Below are positions 32,668 through 45,200 of a stretch of DNA of 64,000 nt, piece by piece; position 1 is the first letter of the stretch; every line of letters starts with the position of its first letter. The notes below the pieces were generated by a model, which was given only the letters and a program-made list of their open reading frames with translations, did no database searches and was not told where the DNA came from. The DNA lies in the NCBI RefSeq assembly GCF_027579695.1, contig NC_083570.1:5921001-5985000 (forward strand), read 5' to 3'. The position numbers were made by a program, and so were the translations under genes. The DNA is from Neoarius graeffei (Eukaryota; Chordata; Actinopteri; Siluriformes; Ariidae).

Positions 32668-32906
32668 AAATTAATCCTAATCAGTGCAGCTACATGGGTT
32701 ATATTGCTGCACTGAAGGGAGATGAAATGGTTAATAGAGGAGTGTTCATGATCTCTCTGTGTTTGTGCTCCTCCTCTCTCTCTCTCTCTCTCTCTCTCTT
32801 TCACACACAGAACCAGGAAGTAACTTGTCATTTCAGAGAAAACAAAACTGATCTCTCTCTCTCTGTCTCTCTCTCTCTATCTCTCTCTCGTTGTGAGTTC
32901 AGGAAA
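32668..32906 (+). promoter_or_regulatory. Leader/5' flank of finTRIM B
   Basis: Conserved with the dead copy at 7092-7255, including CTACATGGGTTATATT, a CT tract and TTCACACACAG. Conservation across copies suggests promoter or 5' UTR with a possible intron end (ACACACAG). Two (TC)n tracts lie at 32772-32800 and 32850-32889. Confidence 0.45.
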
Positions 32907-34989
32907 ATGGCTGAGGCCAGTATTTCAGTAGATCAGCTTTCTGTGGACCAGTTCATGTGTCCAGTGTGTCTGGATCTCCTGAAGGATCCGGTGACTATCC
33001 CCTGTGGTCACAGTTTCTGTAAGGTGTGTATTAATGGCTGCTGGGATCAGGAGGATCAGAAGGGCGTCTACAGCTGTCCTCAGTGCAGAGACACTTTCAC
33101 AACAAGGCCTGTTCTACGCAGAAACAACATGCTGGATGAAGTGGTGGAGAAACTGAAGAAGACTGAAGTCCAAGCTGCTTCTCCTGCTCACTGTTACGCT
33201 GGACCTGGAGATGTGGAGTGTGATTTCTGCACCGGGAGAAAACACAAAGCCGTTAAGTCCTGTCTGATATGTTTGGCTTCTTATTGTGAAACTCATCTGA
33301 AACCTCATCTTGAAGTTCCTGTTTTGAAAAAACACACATTAATTGAAGCCTCAGCAAAACTCCAAGAGAAGATCTGCTCTGAACATAACAAGCTGATTGA
33401 GATCTACTGCCGTACTGATCAAACCTGCATCTGTTATTTGTGTACGATGGATCATCACAAAGGTCACGACACCATCACAGCCTCAGCAGAAAGAGCTGAG
33501 AAACAGGTGAGAACTAGAAATCTTTCCAGAATTAAATCATCTTAATTATAGTTTCCCATCTAGAAACAGGTGCTTTAGTCAGTGATATGATTTGAACTTT
33601 AATTTCAATGTGTGTCTCAATCAGAAGGATTCTGTAAAAGCTGATTAAAATTGTCTGTGTTCTGGTGAACAGAGTGTTAAATTTATCTTCAGTGATGATC
33701 GTAATCTGGTTTGGGGAGGGTTTCCTGATAACGTTGCCCTTTAGATCTAAAGAGAGAGTTGAGAGACTCTCTTAAGGAACGAACGTTGTTTCTGTACGTG
33801 CTTTTCCCGAACTCACTCATAAGAAGGAGTCTAAAGAGCAACAGGACGAAGAGCGTCTTTGTAGTTCGCGTCCCTGAAGGCAATCATATTCGACATAACT
33901 AACAGTGTCCAAGTGAACTAGCTATGTGTAAACATTAGACGTGGACAAGGCGATGGCAACTTGGCGGGCAAATCCACAGAAAGTCATTTGACTAATCAGA
34001 CTGTGTAGCGATTGCAACGTTATCGCGAGCTCTAAAGCACAGACAACTTCACTGCAAGCTTTCTCTTGGAATAAAACGTTTATATCCCTCAATATGCTTC
34101 CGCAGGTCGGATGGTGAGTTTTTGTAGGCTGTGATGTGCTCCGTTTCAGGCAAACAAAGCAAACATTTAAAATGAAATGACTCTTTATTCCTTTCAGAAA
34201 ACTGAACCATGGGTTCTAGCTATAGAACCGTGGGTGTGTGCATTCCCCAGAAGAACCGCCTCCTTCCATTCTGCCATCAACTGATCGTGTTAAATAATGC
34301 TGCGGAGAAATCATTGATCTTGATTTTATCCAGTCTATGGACGTGACGTGACCCTAGTGATTACTGATAGACTGTCTCAGTGTCACCTGCGGAAAAAACC
34401 AATCACATTTTAGAAAAGAAAAGAAAAAAACATCCACTTTCAAAGCTGCTTCATAGTAACGAGTAACGAGGACCTTGATAGAAATGTAGTGGAGTAAAAA
34501 GTACGATATTTGTCTTTCAAATGGAGTGAAGTTAAAGTCATAAGTTTCCACAAAAAATACTCAAGTAAAGTACAGATACTCAAAAAGTACTTAAGTAGAG
34601 AACTCAAGTAAATGTACTTCATTACTGTCCACCTCTGATAATTAACTCGATGTATTTGCAATGTAGAAGAAAACTAATTGAACACCACCAGCAGATTCAA
34701 CCCCAGTTTCCCCCGCTGACTGTGAGAGTCCCTCAGAGCCGCATGCGCATTCTGTGGATTCGGCAGCGAGCGAGTCGCTCTTTGTTTTGAACGAGTGCTC
34801 CGGGTCTCTCGTAAATTCCGAGCAAACTAAAGGACGACTTGTGCTACGATGTTGTTCGGGAAAACCACGTTAGCTTGATGATGGATCTTAAGAGGTCATT
34901 TAAAACTCTCTTGGCCTTAAGAGGCTTTCGGGAAACCCAGCCCAGACCAGTCAGTGAACATTTCTCTCTCTCTCTCTCTCTCTCTCACA

Positions 34990-35042
<53 letters not shown>

Positions 35043-36177
35043 ACCTTCAGAGCGAAACATGAATGTACTTTGAACTGACATTAATATGGAACCAGTTCGC
35101 TCGTACTGTATAAAAAGCTGAATGTATTTTATTTGTCCTCAGAGTGAGTTAAAGGAGGAGCAGATGAAATCCCAGCAGAGAATCCAGGAGAAGCAGAAGA
35201 AGGTGCAGGAGCTGAAACAGGCTGTGAACACTATAAAGGTGAGCAGTGAGCAGAGACAGAGCTGCTCCTAGAAACACACACAACATGGACAATGAGTCAT
35301 TTACAGTCCCAGTAAGAGAGGGAATGATAGATGAGCTTTACATCTTGTGTGTGTGTGTGTGTGTGTCCTAACAGCTCAGTGCACAGACAGCAGTGGAGGA
35401 CAGTGAGAGGATCTTTACTGAGCTGATCAGCTCCATGGAGAAAAAGCGCTGGGAGGTGACGGAGCTGATCAGAGATCAGGAGAAGGCTGAACTGAGTCGA
35501 GCTGAACGACTCCTGGAGCAACTGGAGCAGGAGATTGCTGATCTTCAGAGGAGAGTCACTGAGCTGGAGCAGCTTTCACACACACACGATCACATCCATT
35601 TCCTCCAGGTAACACTCACTGTCTGATCTACAGAGCCAGCTGTTCCTCACACACTCTCTAAAACACCTCTCATTAAGGGAACAATAAATGTCCCTGTCTG
35701 ACATCACAAGTGGGTTTTACATTTCATTTGCTTTCTGTAGGTTTTAGCTTCTGGATGTCGCTCTCCTCCATTGGAAAGACCATCATTTCACACATCCAGC
35801 GTCACTGTCCATCAACATCTCTCATTTGATGGAGTGAGGAATTCTCTCTCAGATCTGAAAAAGAGACTCGAGGAATTCTGTGAGGAGGAATTCAACAAAA
35901 TCCCTCCACATGGTAAGAGGAGCTGTTCCTGCTGGAGAAACACAGTGATGTGTTATTTCTTAGCGATGCTCCTGCTTTCTTTTCTGCAGACACTTTATTC
36001 ACCCGACACTTTGAACTAAAACACTGATTTAAAATGAATAAACTGACTGGATCACTTTAAACTCTTTCCATCTTTTACACAAACTCATCTTTCCATTTTT
36101 CTCTCCACAGCTGCAGCAGTTCAGATCATTTCAGGACCAGAACCACAGAGCAGAGAAGAGTTTCTGAAATGTACATC

Positions 36178-36237
<60 letters not shown>

Positions 36238-39200
36238 CTAGGCCTGTCACGATCGATATCAAATTTTGTTGGATGATATATTGTCTCAGAAATTGTGATA
36301 AACGATATTATTATTGACGTCTTTTCAAGACAATGTTATGCCACGAGTAAAATAATAATGATCATGCAAATACACCCTTTCATAGAACAGTAAACTTTTT
36401 AATTAAGTCAACTTATTCAATTCAACAGTGGAACGTAAAAAAATAAATATAAATAAATAAGCTCAAGAAATAATACAATCAATCAAAACCACTCAACAAA
36501 ACAATAAATAAAATACAATTCATGGCTCTTAAAAATTGCACTGAAGTGAATATTAACTTGGCACAGGGGAATAAACAGACATTCTTTTCTTCACAGGCAA
36601 CATTCTGCCAATCCAGTTTCTCAAAGATTAGTACCCAGATCAACAAAAAGTGCAAAGTAACAACGTATTGCCAGCTGTCATTTGGATAAAAGTCACAACA
36701 ATTAGAACGAGATAACATGTAGGCAAGGGCGTAGGTTTGGTATTAACATTGGTGGGGACAAAAACCCAATGCCAACCCCCAGTGGTGCCAACTTCAGGTC
36801 AACATTAGAGGGTCACAATATTTTGCTCCGTTGTGTTCCACCAAAAGAGTCTCCATCATCTCTCCAAAGGCCAGACTTTTTACATTTGAAGTTCAGAACT
36901 GTAGTAATTCATGAATAATAATAATAATATGAAATCCATTTGATTAACTGCAAATCTTGCATGTGATGATTAATTCATTCTACCAATTTGCAAATGTGTT
37001 TTCCAAGCAAATAGCGCACTGACTGTCGGGAGGGTGTATGTTCCTTTCCCTCATAAATGGAAATAAAACCCATCCAGAGCCTTAAACACTGCGTTCCATG
37101 AGGCTGGCAGGGGGAGTCGCTCTCTTCTGTGGGATCTTTAACTAGTTTTAGAATGCTAGTTTAAGCTGATATGTGATTGATCTAATGGTAAAACAGCACG
37201 AGGGCTCGCGAACTTTGACAGTTTACAATTTTACTTCAGGGTTGCCAGATACTGCTGACGTTTTCCAGCCCAAAATGCACTTAAAACAGCCCAAAATGTA
37301 AAATGTACTTGATGCCTATCTTGGAAAGTAAAAATATGCAGCTAGAGTCCAGTATAGACCCTTTTCACAAATATAAGCAAATTTCTCATTAGCAGTTATC
37401 AGTGTTGGAAATGAGAATGTAAAAATATTAAGAAATAAACAGGCAGTTACACATACATAACTCACATACATAAGGCCAAATATAACATCTCTGTAACATC
37501 TCTCCTAGACAAGCATAAGCCTTATCATATACTGTATTTCTGTGTAATTTAGGGGGGAGCTAATGTAAAAATCTTCAAAGCAGTTTGATATCAAAGTCCA
37601 GTATGTAGTATTTTGTGGTATTTAGTCCATATAGGGGACCTGAAAGAAATGGAATATAATATTCATACGCTGTTTTTCTTAGCATATAACTGCATGAAAA
37701 TAAGCATCATCACCTTGCCTTGACGAGCGTCTCTGGAATGAGAATGAGAAGTATCAGTGAATTTATAGAGTATGTATATAAGTACATGGAACTTAACATA
37801 AATGTTGATTCATTCCAACTTGGATGTATTGCTAGGTATTCATGAAGTGAATAAATATCCATTAATCAAGCAGTTACATTTTGGCTGGTAAAACAAGGTG
37901 TGAAATAGGTCCTCTAAAGCTCATAAGGGTGGGATAGGCAGGGGACATACACACAAAAGCTTCCAGTGTTGTTTTAATGTCCAGTAAAATGTACATTTAA
38001 TTAATTTATATTTAATAATCCAGGTAATCCATTAGTGGTCAGATAGTCCACTAGTGGACCGACTGACAGGGTTGCCAGATACTGCTGACGTTTTCCAGCC
38101 CAAAAAATGTTCAAAACCCGCCAACATGCACTTAAAACCGCCCAAAATGTAAAATGTACTTGATGCCTATCTTGTAAAGTAAAAATATGCAGCTAAAGTC
38201 CAGTATACTATTTGTAAATTGAACAAATAGCACCATGAGCCCGTCAGTGCTGGAGGTGAAGAATCTGCTGTCTGGTACTCGGCTCCATGTGGTTCAATCA
38301 GATTATAACTCTGCAATCATCTGCTGTGTTCTGAATCCTACATGCACCAGTAGGTGGCGCACATGCAGAATATTATGTAGGCTATGTTAGGCTACGATGC
38401 ATATCTAACATCTGCATTGCTGAGGTTATTTATTTTTTATTTATTTATCTTTTTTGTTTTATTAATTTTATAGGCCTAGTTATTCTGCTTAATTTATTTT
38501 TGTCTACATCCATGTATTTTCTTCATCTGTTATCCTGATTTTTTGTGGATTTGTTAGATTGTACCTGTTTTATAGCCTGGCAAGCCAGACTAAATGTGAA
38601 TATTTAGTCTGGCCTCGATCCGTAGACATTTCCAATGGGGGTGGAAGGAACAAACCGCTGTCTTTCAAACTGTCTCTGTGCGTATAGATAGTTTTCACTG
38701 ACGTCACGGCATTCCGGGGAACGCCTCCCAGCCGCCATCTTGGGGGGCAAACAAAACAGACCATCGCCACTACTGGCTACGTTATCTCGGATGAATTTAT
38801 GAAGTTATATAGTCAGTTTTCTAAAATAAAGATCAATGTCGGCAAAATCAAGCAAACAGAAGTATATAGATACACATTTCACGACAACGGTATGCAGCCA
38901 AACTGGCCTTGATTGGGGGAATTGACCCCTACGAAGTGGACAAAGATGCATTTTCAAGTGACTATGCAGGGCTGCCAAAGCCTGAAACTGCCAAAGCCTG
39001 CTCCAAAGCCTGAAACTGACTTCATCAAACTTTAAAGGACCCATGGCATGGTGGTTTGTTGATGCTTTAAACGGGCTCGTGGAGGCTTCCGGATGTTATA
39101 TCCGCAGCCTTTCTCGAAATGAACCCTCGGCAGGTAGATATAGCCTCCTGGGAGAAAGCCCCATTTCAGCCCTTTCCCAGTGCATCGTTTTGCTAATGAG

Positions 39201-42200
39201 AAGCATGGAGGCGGGCCATGGGGGGAGGGGGCGGGGCTTGACCAAGCTGCGGGCATCTGGCTAACTGCAGGAAGCGGTTAGCTTCACAGCTAATGTAGCC
39301 ATTGCTAGGCTAACGCACCGATTTTAAAACATGGCAAAACGACTTAACAGTTATACACTTACTTGTTCGGTGTTTGTGGCTGATGCGGCAGGGATGCAGC
39401 GCAATTTCCGTATTTCGCTCACATAGGTGGTGTAAAGTTATCCTACCTCTTCGATTTGTCCTACCAAGCCTACTGTGCACGCGCAAAGCCTCCTGCGCAT
39501 GCGCAAAGCCTACTGTGCACGCGCGAAGCCTACGCGCGAAGCCTCCTGCGCATGCACAGAACACATGTCATTACAATTAGCAAGTTCTCATACAGACCGT
39601 TTTATTATACAAAACAAGTCATTACAAATTATTTGACTCGGCCAAAGACTCGACCAATACGCACAAAACATAAAAATCGGCACATGCGTGAAATACTCAC
39701 CGATTTTCTATCAGCCCAGCTGATCAGTAGGACAAAACTACTGTTGAATTTTCCTACCCTCCTGGATTTCGCGCATGCGCAGTAGGCTTGGTAGGATGGG
39801 CAATCCATACAGTGGGTGGGAATCCAGAGGGGGGGCATGGGGATCATCTCCCTTGCTGATGTAGTAAAGGGAAGAGCCTATCAACGCACCATTTTGACGT
39901 GCCATTCTCAAATGTTGGGCATAGTTTGGTTTACACATTATGAAATTTCTAGCCACTGGGGTGACTTAAGAAGGTCAGAGGAACTCATTTTAACGTTAAA
40001 AAACCTCAGAAAGTGAAAATTTCATGCCATGGGACCTTTAAAGGCTGTCTGATATATACAACTTTATATATTCACAGCGCGCCTTTTGGCGGATGCCGCC
40101 TGAATCGCGCAGAACAACAAAAAAAAAAAACAGTTTAAATCGGGAAGCTGTGCACATTTGCGCAGTCCTGCACACCGCTCAGGCTGCATAAATTCTTCTT
40201 CTTCTTCTGATTAATGGCGTGTCACAATATTTAATTGTATATCGCCACCTACTGTATAGGAGTGTGTGAGTTGGTCAGGTCAAGTCTTCGACATGATAGG
40301 GGAGAAAAAAAAATTTATATATAAGGGAATTAGGAAAGTGTAAGGAACTAAATTCTTCCCATTAGTCTAGTGTCTATCAGATACGTCATAAGGGCTTTAA
40401 TACTCTTTCCCTGCATTCCCTCCTCTTTCAGAATGTTATGAATGTCTCCTTCTTTACCTTCTTGTTCTAACCATTTTTCCCTATGATCGTTATATTTCTT
40501 ACAGCAGAAAAGAATGTGTTCTACGTCTTCCATAACTTGACATTCAGCACAAAGTCCATTAGTTTTCCCCAGGCTGCACAAATGTGCGCAGCTTCCCGAT
40601 TTAAACTGTTTTTTTCTCATCCTTATACTTCCTGTTTCATGGACTGTAATGGATTTGCTTATTTAGTAATTTTAATACAGAATTTACTTTGAAATTATAA
40701 TCAGACACTCCAACGCCCCCCTAAAAAAAAAGATCGGATCTGCGCGATTCAGGCGGCATCCGCCAAAAGGCACGCTGTTCGCATCCCAAACACAAATCAA
40801 ATCATACAGAATAGACCTAAAATGTTTTTAAAAAATGACCCTTGCCACGGGCGCAGATAGAGGGGGGGACGGGGGGGATTCGTCCCACCCAGATTTAAAT
40901 TCACCTCGTTCGGTCCCCCCCATTTATAGGGAGGAAAAAACGTCTATGCTGTCTTTCTTTGCATAAGGCAAACCTCACGGAAAAATCAAAAGACTGATTA
41001 CCATTCGGTTTATTGAGGTGCACAGCAGTACAGACATAGTTGCAACTGCGCAGACTGCACAGGTTGCGAGCTCGAGCTTGGTTGCTATGGTTACCCACAA
41101 CAAGTTTGACAGGCATATCGGGGACAGCTCCTCCTAGTTCAGGACCCCAACACGGCATGATGAAGGGTGCCAAAAGGCAGAAAACGATTGCGTCGTTTTT
41201 TTCAAAAAAAAAAAACGACTGTAAGTAAACTGTGCCTTACTTTATCATATCACCTTGCAATTTTTTGATAGTCTGTTCAAAGTAATGTCGTAGTGAAAGT
41301 AAAATCGTACGGAGTAGAGATGCCTTTCTGGTAGCCTCCTCCTTTCGGTGGTAGCCTGTAGATACAGTGCTCAGAAGGCAGTTTTAATGTTTAATCTGGC
41401 GTTCCCTGCCATAATTTCAGCGAGCATATTGTTTCATAAGGAAACTTTGCGAAGAGTTGTTGACTGACTGCCGCTCACGCAACACACAGGCATAGTTAGA
41501 AATCAGGATGCACTGGTTTACACTTTACACACACACGCGTAGCCCAGCCTCTCGCTATGGTTAACAGTTGGAACTTAGCGGTTTTAAAACTAGTTTTGCA
41601 GTTTTGCAATTTCTGTGCATGATGATAATGTGCAAACTTTGGATTTCCATAGGCTATGTTAAAATGTTATGTCACACTTTTATTTACCACCATAAGTTGT
41701 AAAATGAATAGAAAATATAGTCAAGACATTTTTCTGGCCATTTTGAGCATTTAATCGACCCCACAAATGTGATGCTCCAGAAACTCAATCTGCTCAAAGG
41801 AAGGTCAGTTTTATAGCTTCTCTAAAGAGCTCAACTGTTTTCAGCTGTGCTAACATGATTGTACAAGGGTTTTCTAATCATCCATTAGCCTTCTGAGGCA
41901 ATGAGCAAACACATTGTACCATTAGAACACTGGAGTGATAGTTGCTGGAAATGGGCCTCTATACACCTATGGAGATATTGCACCAGAAACCAGACATTTG
42001 CAGCTAGAATAGTCATTTACCACATTAGCAATGTATAGAGTGGATTTCTGATTAGTTTAAAGTGATCTTCATTGAAAAGAACAGTGCTTTTCTTTCAAAA
42101 ATAAGGACATTTCAAAGTGACCCAAAACTTTTGAACGGTAGTGTGTGTGTATATATATATATACACACACACACACGCACACATACATATATACACAAAA

Positions 42201-45200
42201 TGGAATCATTTGCTGACAGCTCAGTCCCCCCCAGTTCAAAAATCCTATCTGCGCCCCTGACCCTTGCGTGAGTGAAGTGACAAGTTTCAAATAGAAACGT
42301 GACAAACGAGCGATATTAAGTGTACATTACAATGTAAACGTACACTCAGCGGTTCCAGTTAGGCATTCTCCAGAGATTGTTCACATGATGTTTTGGTTTC
42401 CAAAAACAAACTTAAACACAATTGATTGTTTATTTAAACAACTTACCACTTATAAAATGATCGGAGCAGACTTTGCTGTGTTTGGAAGGCTGATAATCCT
42501 TGCAGTTGATTCTCGCAAGACATAGATTTCTCCTTTGTATGCTGAGTTTGTTTGCTGCCTTAGTGCTCCCGTACAGTGGGAATTCCATAAAAGCTCCGCT
42601 TGACTTCATCATCTGACCTATTACGACAGCCGTTACAACAGGTGTGCACCATTGCTAGCTTTAAATAGTAGTAATGTAACTATAAATATAAATAATATAT
42701 AAATGAATGTAACTCGTGCGCTACAATGTGTGCTCAGTGACCCATATGATAAGCTGGCCCTCCAAGTTGGCCACCACCAGGGAATCCCCGACTCTGTGAC
42801 GTCATGTGAAAACTATCTATAGGCCAACGCTCTGACCAATCAGTGCAACAGTGACTGTGATGTAGTCAGAGCGACAGAAAACAGTGGGGGAGGCCTTGAA
42901 ATAAATAATTTTTCAAAATGCGTATTAATTAATAAACAGGTTCTAGATATTAAGAAGTTTGGAGATAAGGACCACAAGTTTGGAGTCTGTACCACATACT
43001 TAACATACACTTATTTTTATTCAAGTGTTTTTCAAGGGTTTGCTTAAACTGTTTTTGAGAGTTTTTATTTTTATTTAGTGGTGTTTGGTGAAATAATTTC
43101 CCTTAAATTTAAAATAACGGGAAAATAAGAAACAATCAAAAAGTAATGTTTCAAAGCTGTTTATTAATTCTTTTTACTGCACAAACTAGCCCCATCCTTT
43201 TGGCTACGAGCGGAGCCAGCTGGTAGATCAGACTTTTGCCATAGCCGGTCGGCAAAACAGCGAAAACGTCCTTCTTGAAAAGGAATGAGCGGAGAGCCTC
43301 TTCCTGCTCATGTTTCAACGAAAACTCCAAGTCTAATTCTTCTAAAACTGATTCCAAAGCGGAGTCAAACGTGCGCTGTTCACTAGCCGTAGCCATCTTT
43401 CCTGTTGTGCTTTCTCCAGCGTTGCGCAGCTTTGTCGTCACTCCTGCAAAAGCCCACCCAAAGAATCCAAACAAAAACCTTGCGTTGTGATTGGCGGGCA
43501 CGATTTGATGCCCGGGGTGTTTTTGTTTATATGGTGCGAGGCTAGACCCACTCGCTAGGCAAAAATATTTTTGGCCGCTAGGCGGGTGGGTCTAGTTTAC
43601 TAGGCTACCTGTTCTATTTCATTTCTCCTGACTGCCAGAGGCGGTGCTTTAAGCACCCGGATGTCCATCATCATGCGCATGCAGTTCGAGTATGTATACC
43701 AACAAAGTCGCTTGCGACAGGGGTGACGTATGTCACTGCACCGGTACTTAAGGTGCGTTCACCCCGGAAGTGTTCTCTTGCATCTTCTCGTGCAGAGCAG
43801 ATTTCGAGTTATATTATTTTTCTAAAGAGCAATCGCTGGAGTCTTGCAAACCCTTAAACGGGTTGGAGCTGCATTTTTTTCGCCCTCTTAAAGACTGCGA
43901 TTTGCCATTTGGTTAAGGTAAGAAACCATTTATGAGTAAGTTTGCTCTGACTTCGGCAGCTAGCAACTTCTAATTATAAATTTCAGTTTTACCATGATCA
44001 TAAGGGTGTTTTCTCGCCTTGTAGCGATCTAATAAGTATCGTTTTATTGCAAATATGCCACTTATTTGGTGCTTGTGTGCGCTTCTGACTCGCACTGTAG
44101 CTTGTTTACTTCAGCTGATTGCTGAGTGAGTTCGCTCTGACTTCGGCAGCTAGTAACTTCTATTTATAAGTTTCAGTTTCACTGCGATCATAGGGGTGTT
44201 TTCTCGCCTTGTAGCGATCTAATAAGTATCGTTTTTCTGAAAGTATGACACTTATTTGGTGCTTGTGTACGCTCCTGATTCGCACTGTAGCTTGTTTACT
44301 TCAGCTGATAGCTGAGTGAGTTCGCTCTGACTTTGGCAGATAGCAACTTCTAATTATAAGTTTCAGTTTCACTGCGATCATAGGGGTGTTTTCTCGCCTT
44401 GTAGTGATCTAATAAGTATCGTTTTATTGCAAATATGACACTTAATTGGTGTTTGTGTGCGCTTCTGACTCGCACTGTAGCTTGTTTACTTCAGCTGATT
44501 GCTGATTACCGAAACGTGGCTGGGTGAGTGTGTTCGCTCCTGACTCCACCGCGGATATTTCATTTTGTTTGCTTGGCTCTGTATTGGTACTTCGACACTG
44601 CTTGTGCCATCACCTATTCCATATTTAGGTAAGTAGAATAAACAGCGGTCATGTTTATGTGCTGATTGTCTCAAAGCTTTAAGGTAAGTAAATTATTTTC
44701 AACTAAACCGGTTATGAGTGAGTTCGCTCGGACTTCGGCAGCCAGCAACTTCTAATTATAAATTTCAGTTTCATCGCGAGCATATGGATATTTTCTCGCC
44801 TTGTAGCGATCTAATAAGTATCCTTTGGTTGCAAGTGTGATACTTATTTGGTATTTTTGGGCGCTTTTGATTCGCGCTGTAGCCTGTTTATTCAGCTTTG
44901 ATTGCTGATTACCTGAACGTGGTTGGGTGAGTATGTTCGCTCCTGACTCCGCCGCGGATATTTTGTTTTGTTTGCTTGATGCACTGCTAGGCTTGCTCAG
45001 CTGGAAAGCAGTTTGGGCTCTCGACTGCCCCCAGCACCGAGCGACTATGCTCGGCCTCCTAAGTCTAGGAAGCGCCCTAAGCAGCCGTCACAGGAGGCTC
45101 CCTGTAGGCCCAAGTACCAGAAGGTGGACCCCTTGGCGCAACAAGTGGGCACCTTGGCTTCTTTTGTATTGTATTGATTTATTTCGCAATAAAACCATAC

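Larger units (their letters stand above)
40846..42259 (+). mobile_element. hAT element, family CAGGGGYGCAGATA, copy 2
   Basis: Ends CACGGGCGCAGATAG and CTATCTGCGCCCCTG with a perfect 8-bp TSD ACCCTTGC (40838-40845 and 42260-42267). Retains the transposase first exon at 41156-41220 ([15 protein letters not shown], then a GTAAGT donor). It lacks the TAGGG MITE and the TAGCCTGG element present in copy 1, so it supplies their empty sites. A Tc1-like fragment lies inside its right part. Confidence 0.9.
38683..42821. mobile_element. THAP-bearing TIR transposon (P-like or Kolobok-like)
   Basis: Inverted repeats of about 24 bases: TATAGATAGTTTTCAC at the left continuing TGACGTCA, and TGACGTCATGTGAAAACT continuing ATCTATA at the right. 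The TSD is unclear. Inside the right end a THAP exon reads minus (42652-42435); inside the left end a plus frame reads [17 protein letters not shown] (about 38903-38953). The rest has been replaced by four nested insertions: 39036-40037, 40074-40776 (with a LINE piece) and 40846-42259 (with a Tc1-like piece). THAP domains are known from P-element and Kolobok transposons. Confidence 0.65.
38573..43607 (-). mobile_element. TAGCCTGG element with terminal hairpins, copy 2
   Basis: Ends TAGCCTGG (38573-38580) and CTAGGCTA (43600-43607). The TSD CCTGTTTTA stands at 38564-38572; its right copy reads CCTG (43608-43611) then, after the DIRS insertion, TTTTA (49267-49271), a perfect 9 bp. The left end carries a hairpin with an 11-bp stem (CCAGACTAAAT at 38585-38595 with 38602-38612), directly comparable to copy 1. 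The right end carries a larger hairpin (CTAGACCCAC at 43542-43551 with 43586-43595). A RecQ-like frame starts 210 bases from the right end on the minus strand. About 4.1 kb of it is the inserted THAP element. Confidence 0.8.

Noticed and set aside
43151-43398. Host RecQ helicase gene fragment
   Set aside because: The same N-terminus occurs at the same distance from the end in two copies of one transposon, so it is element-borne.
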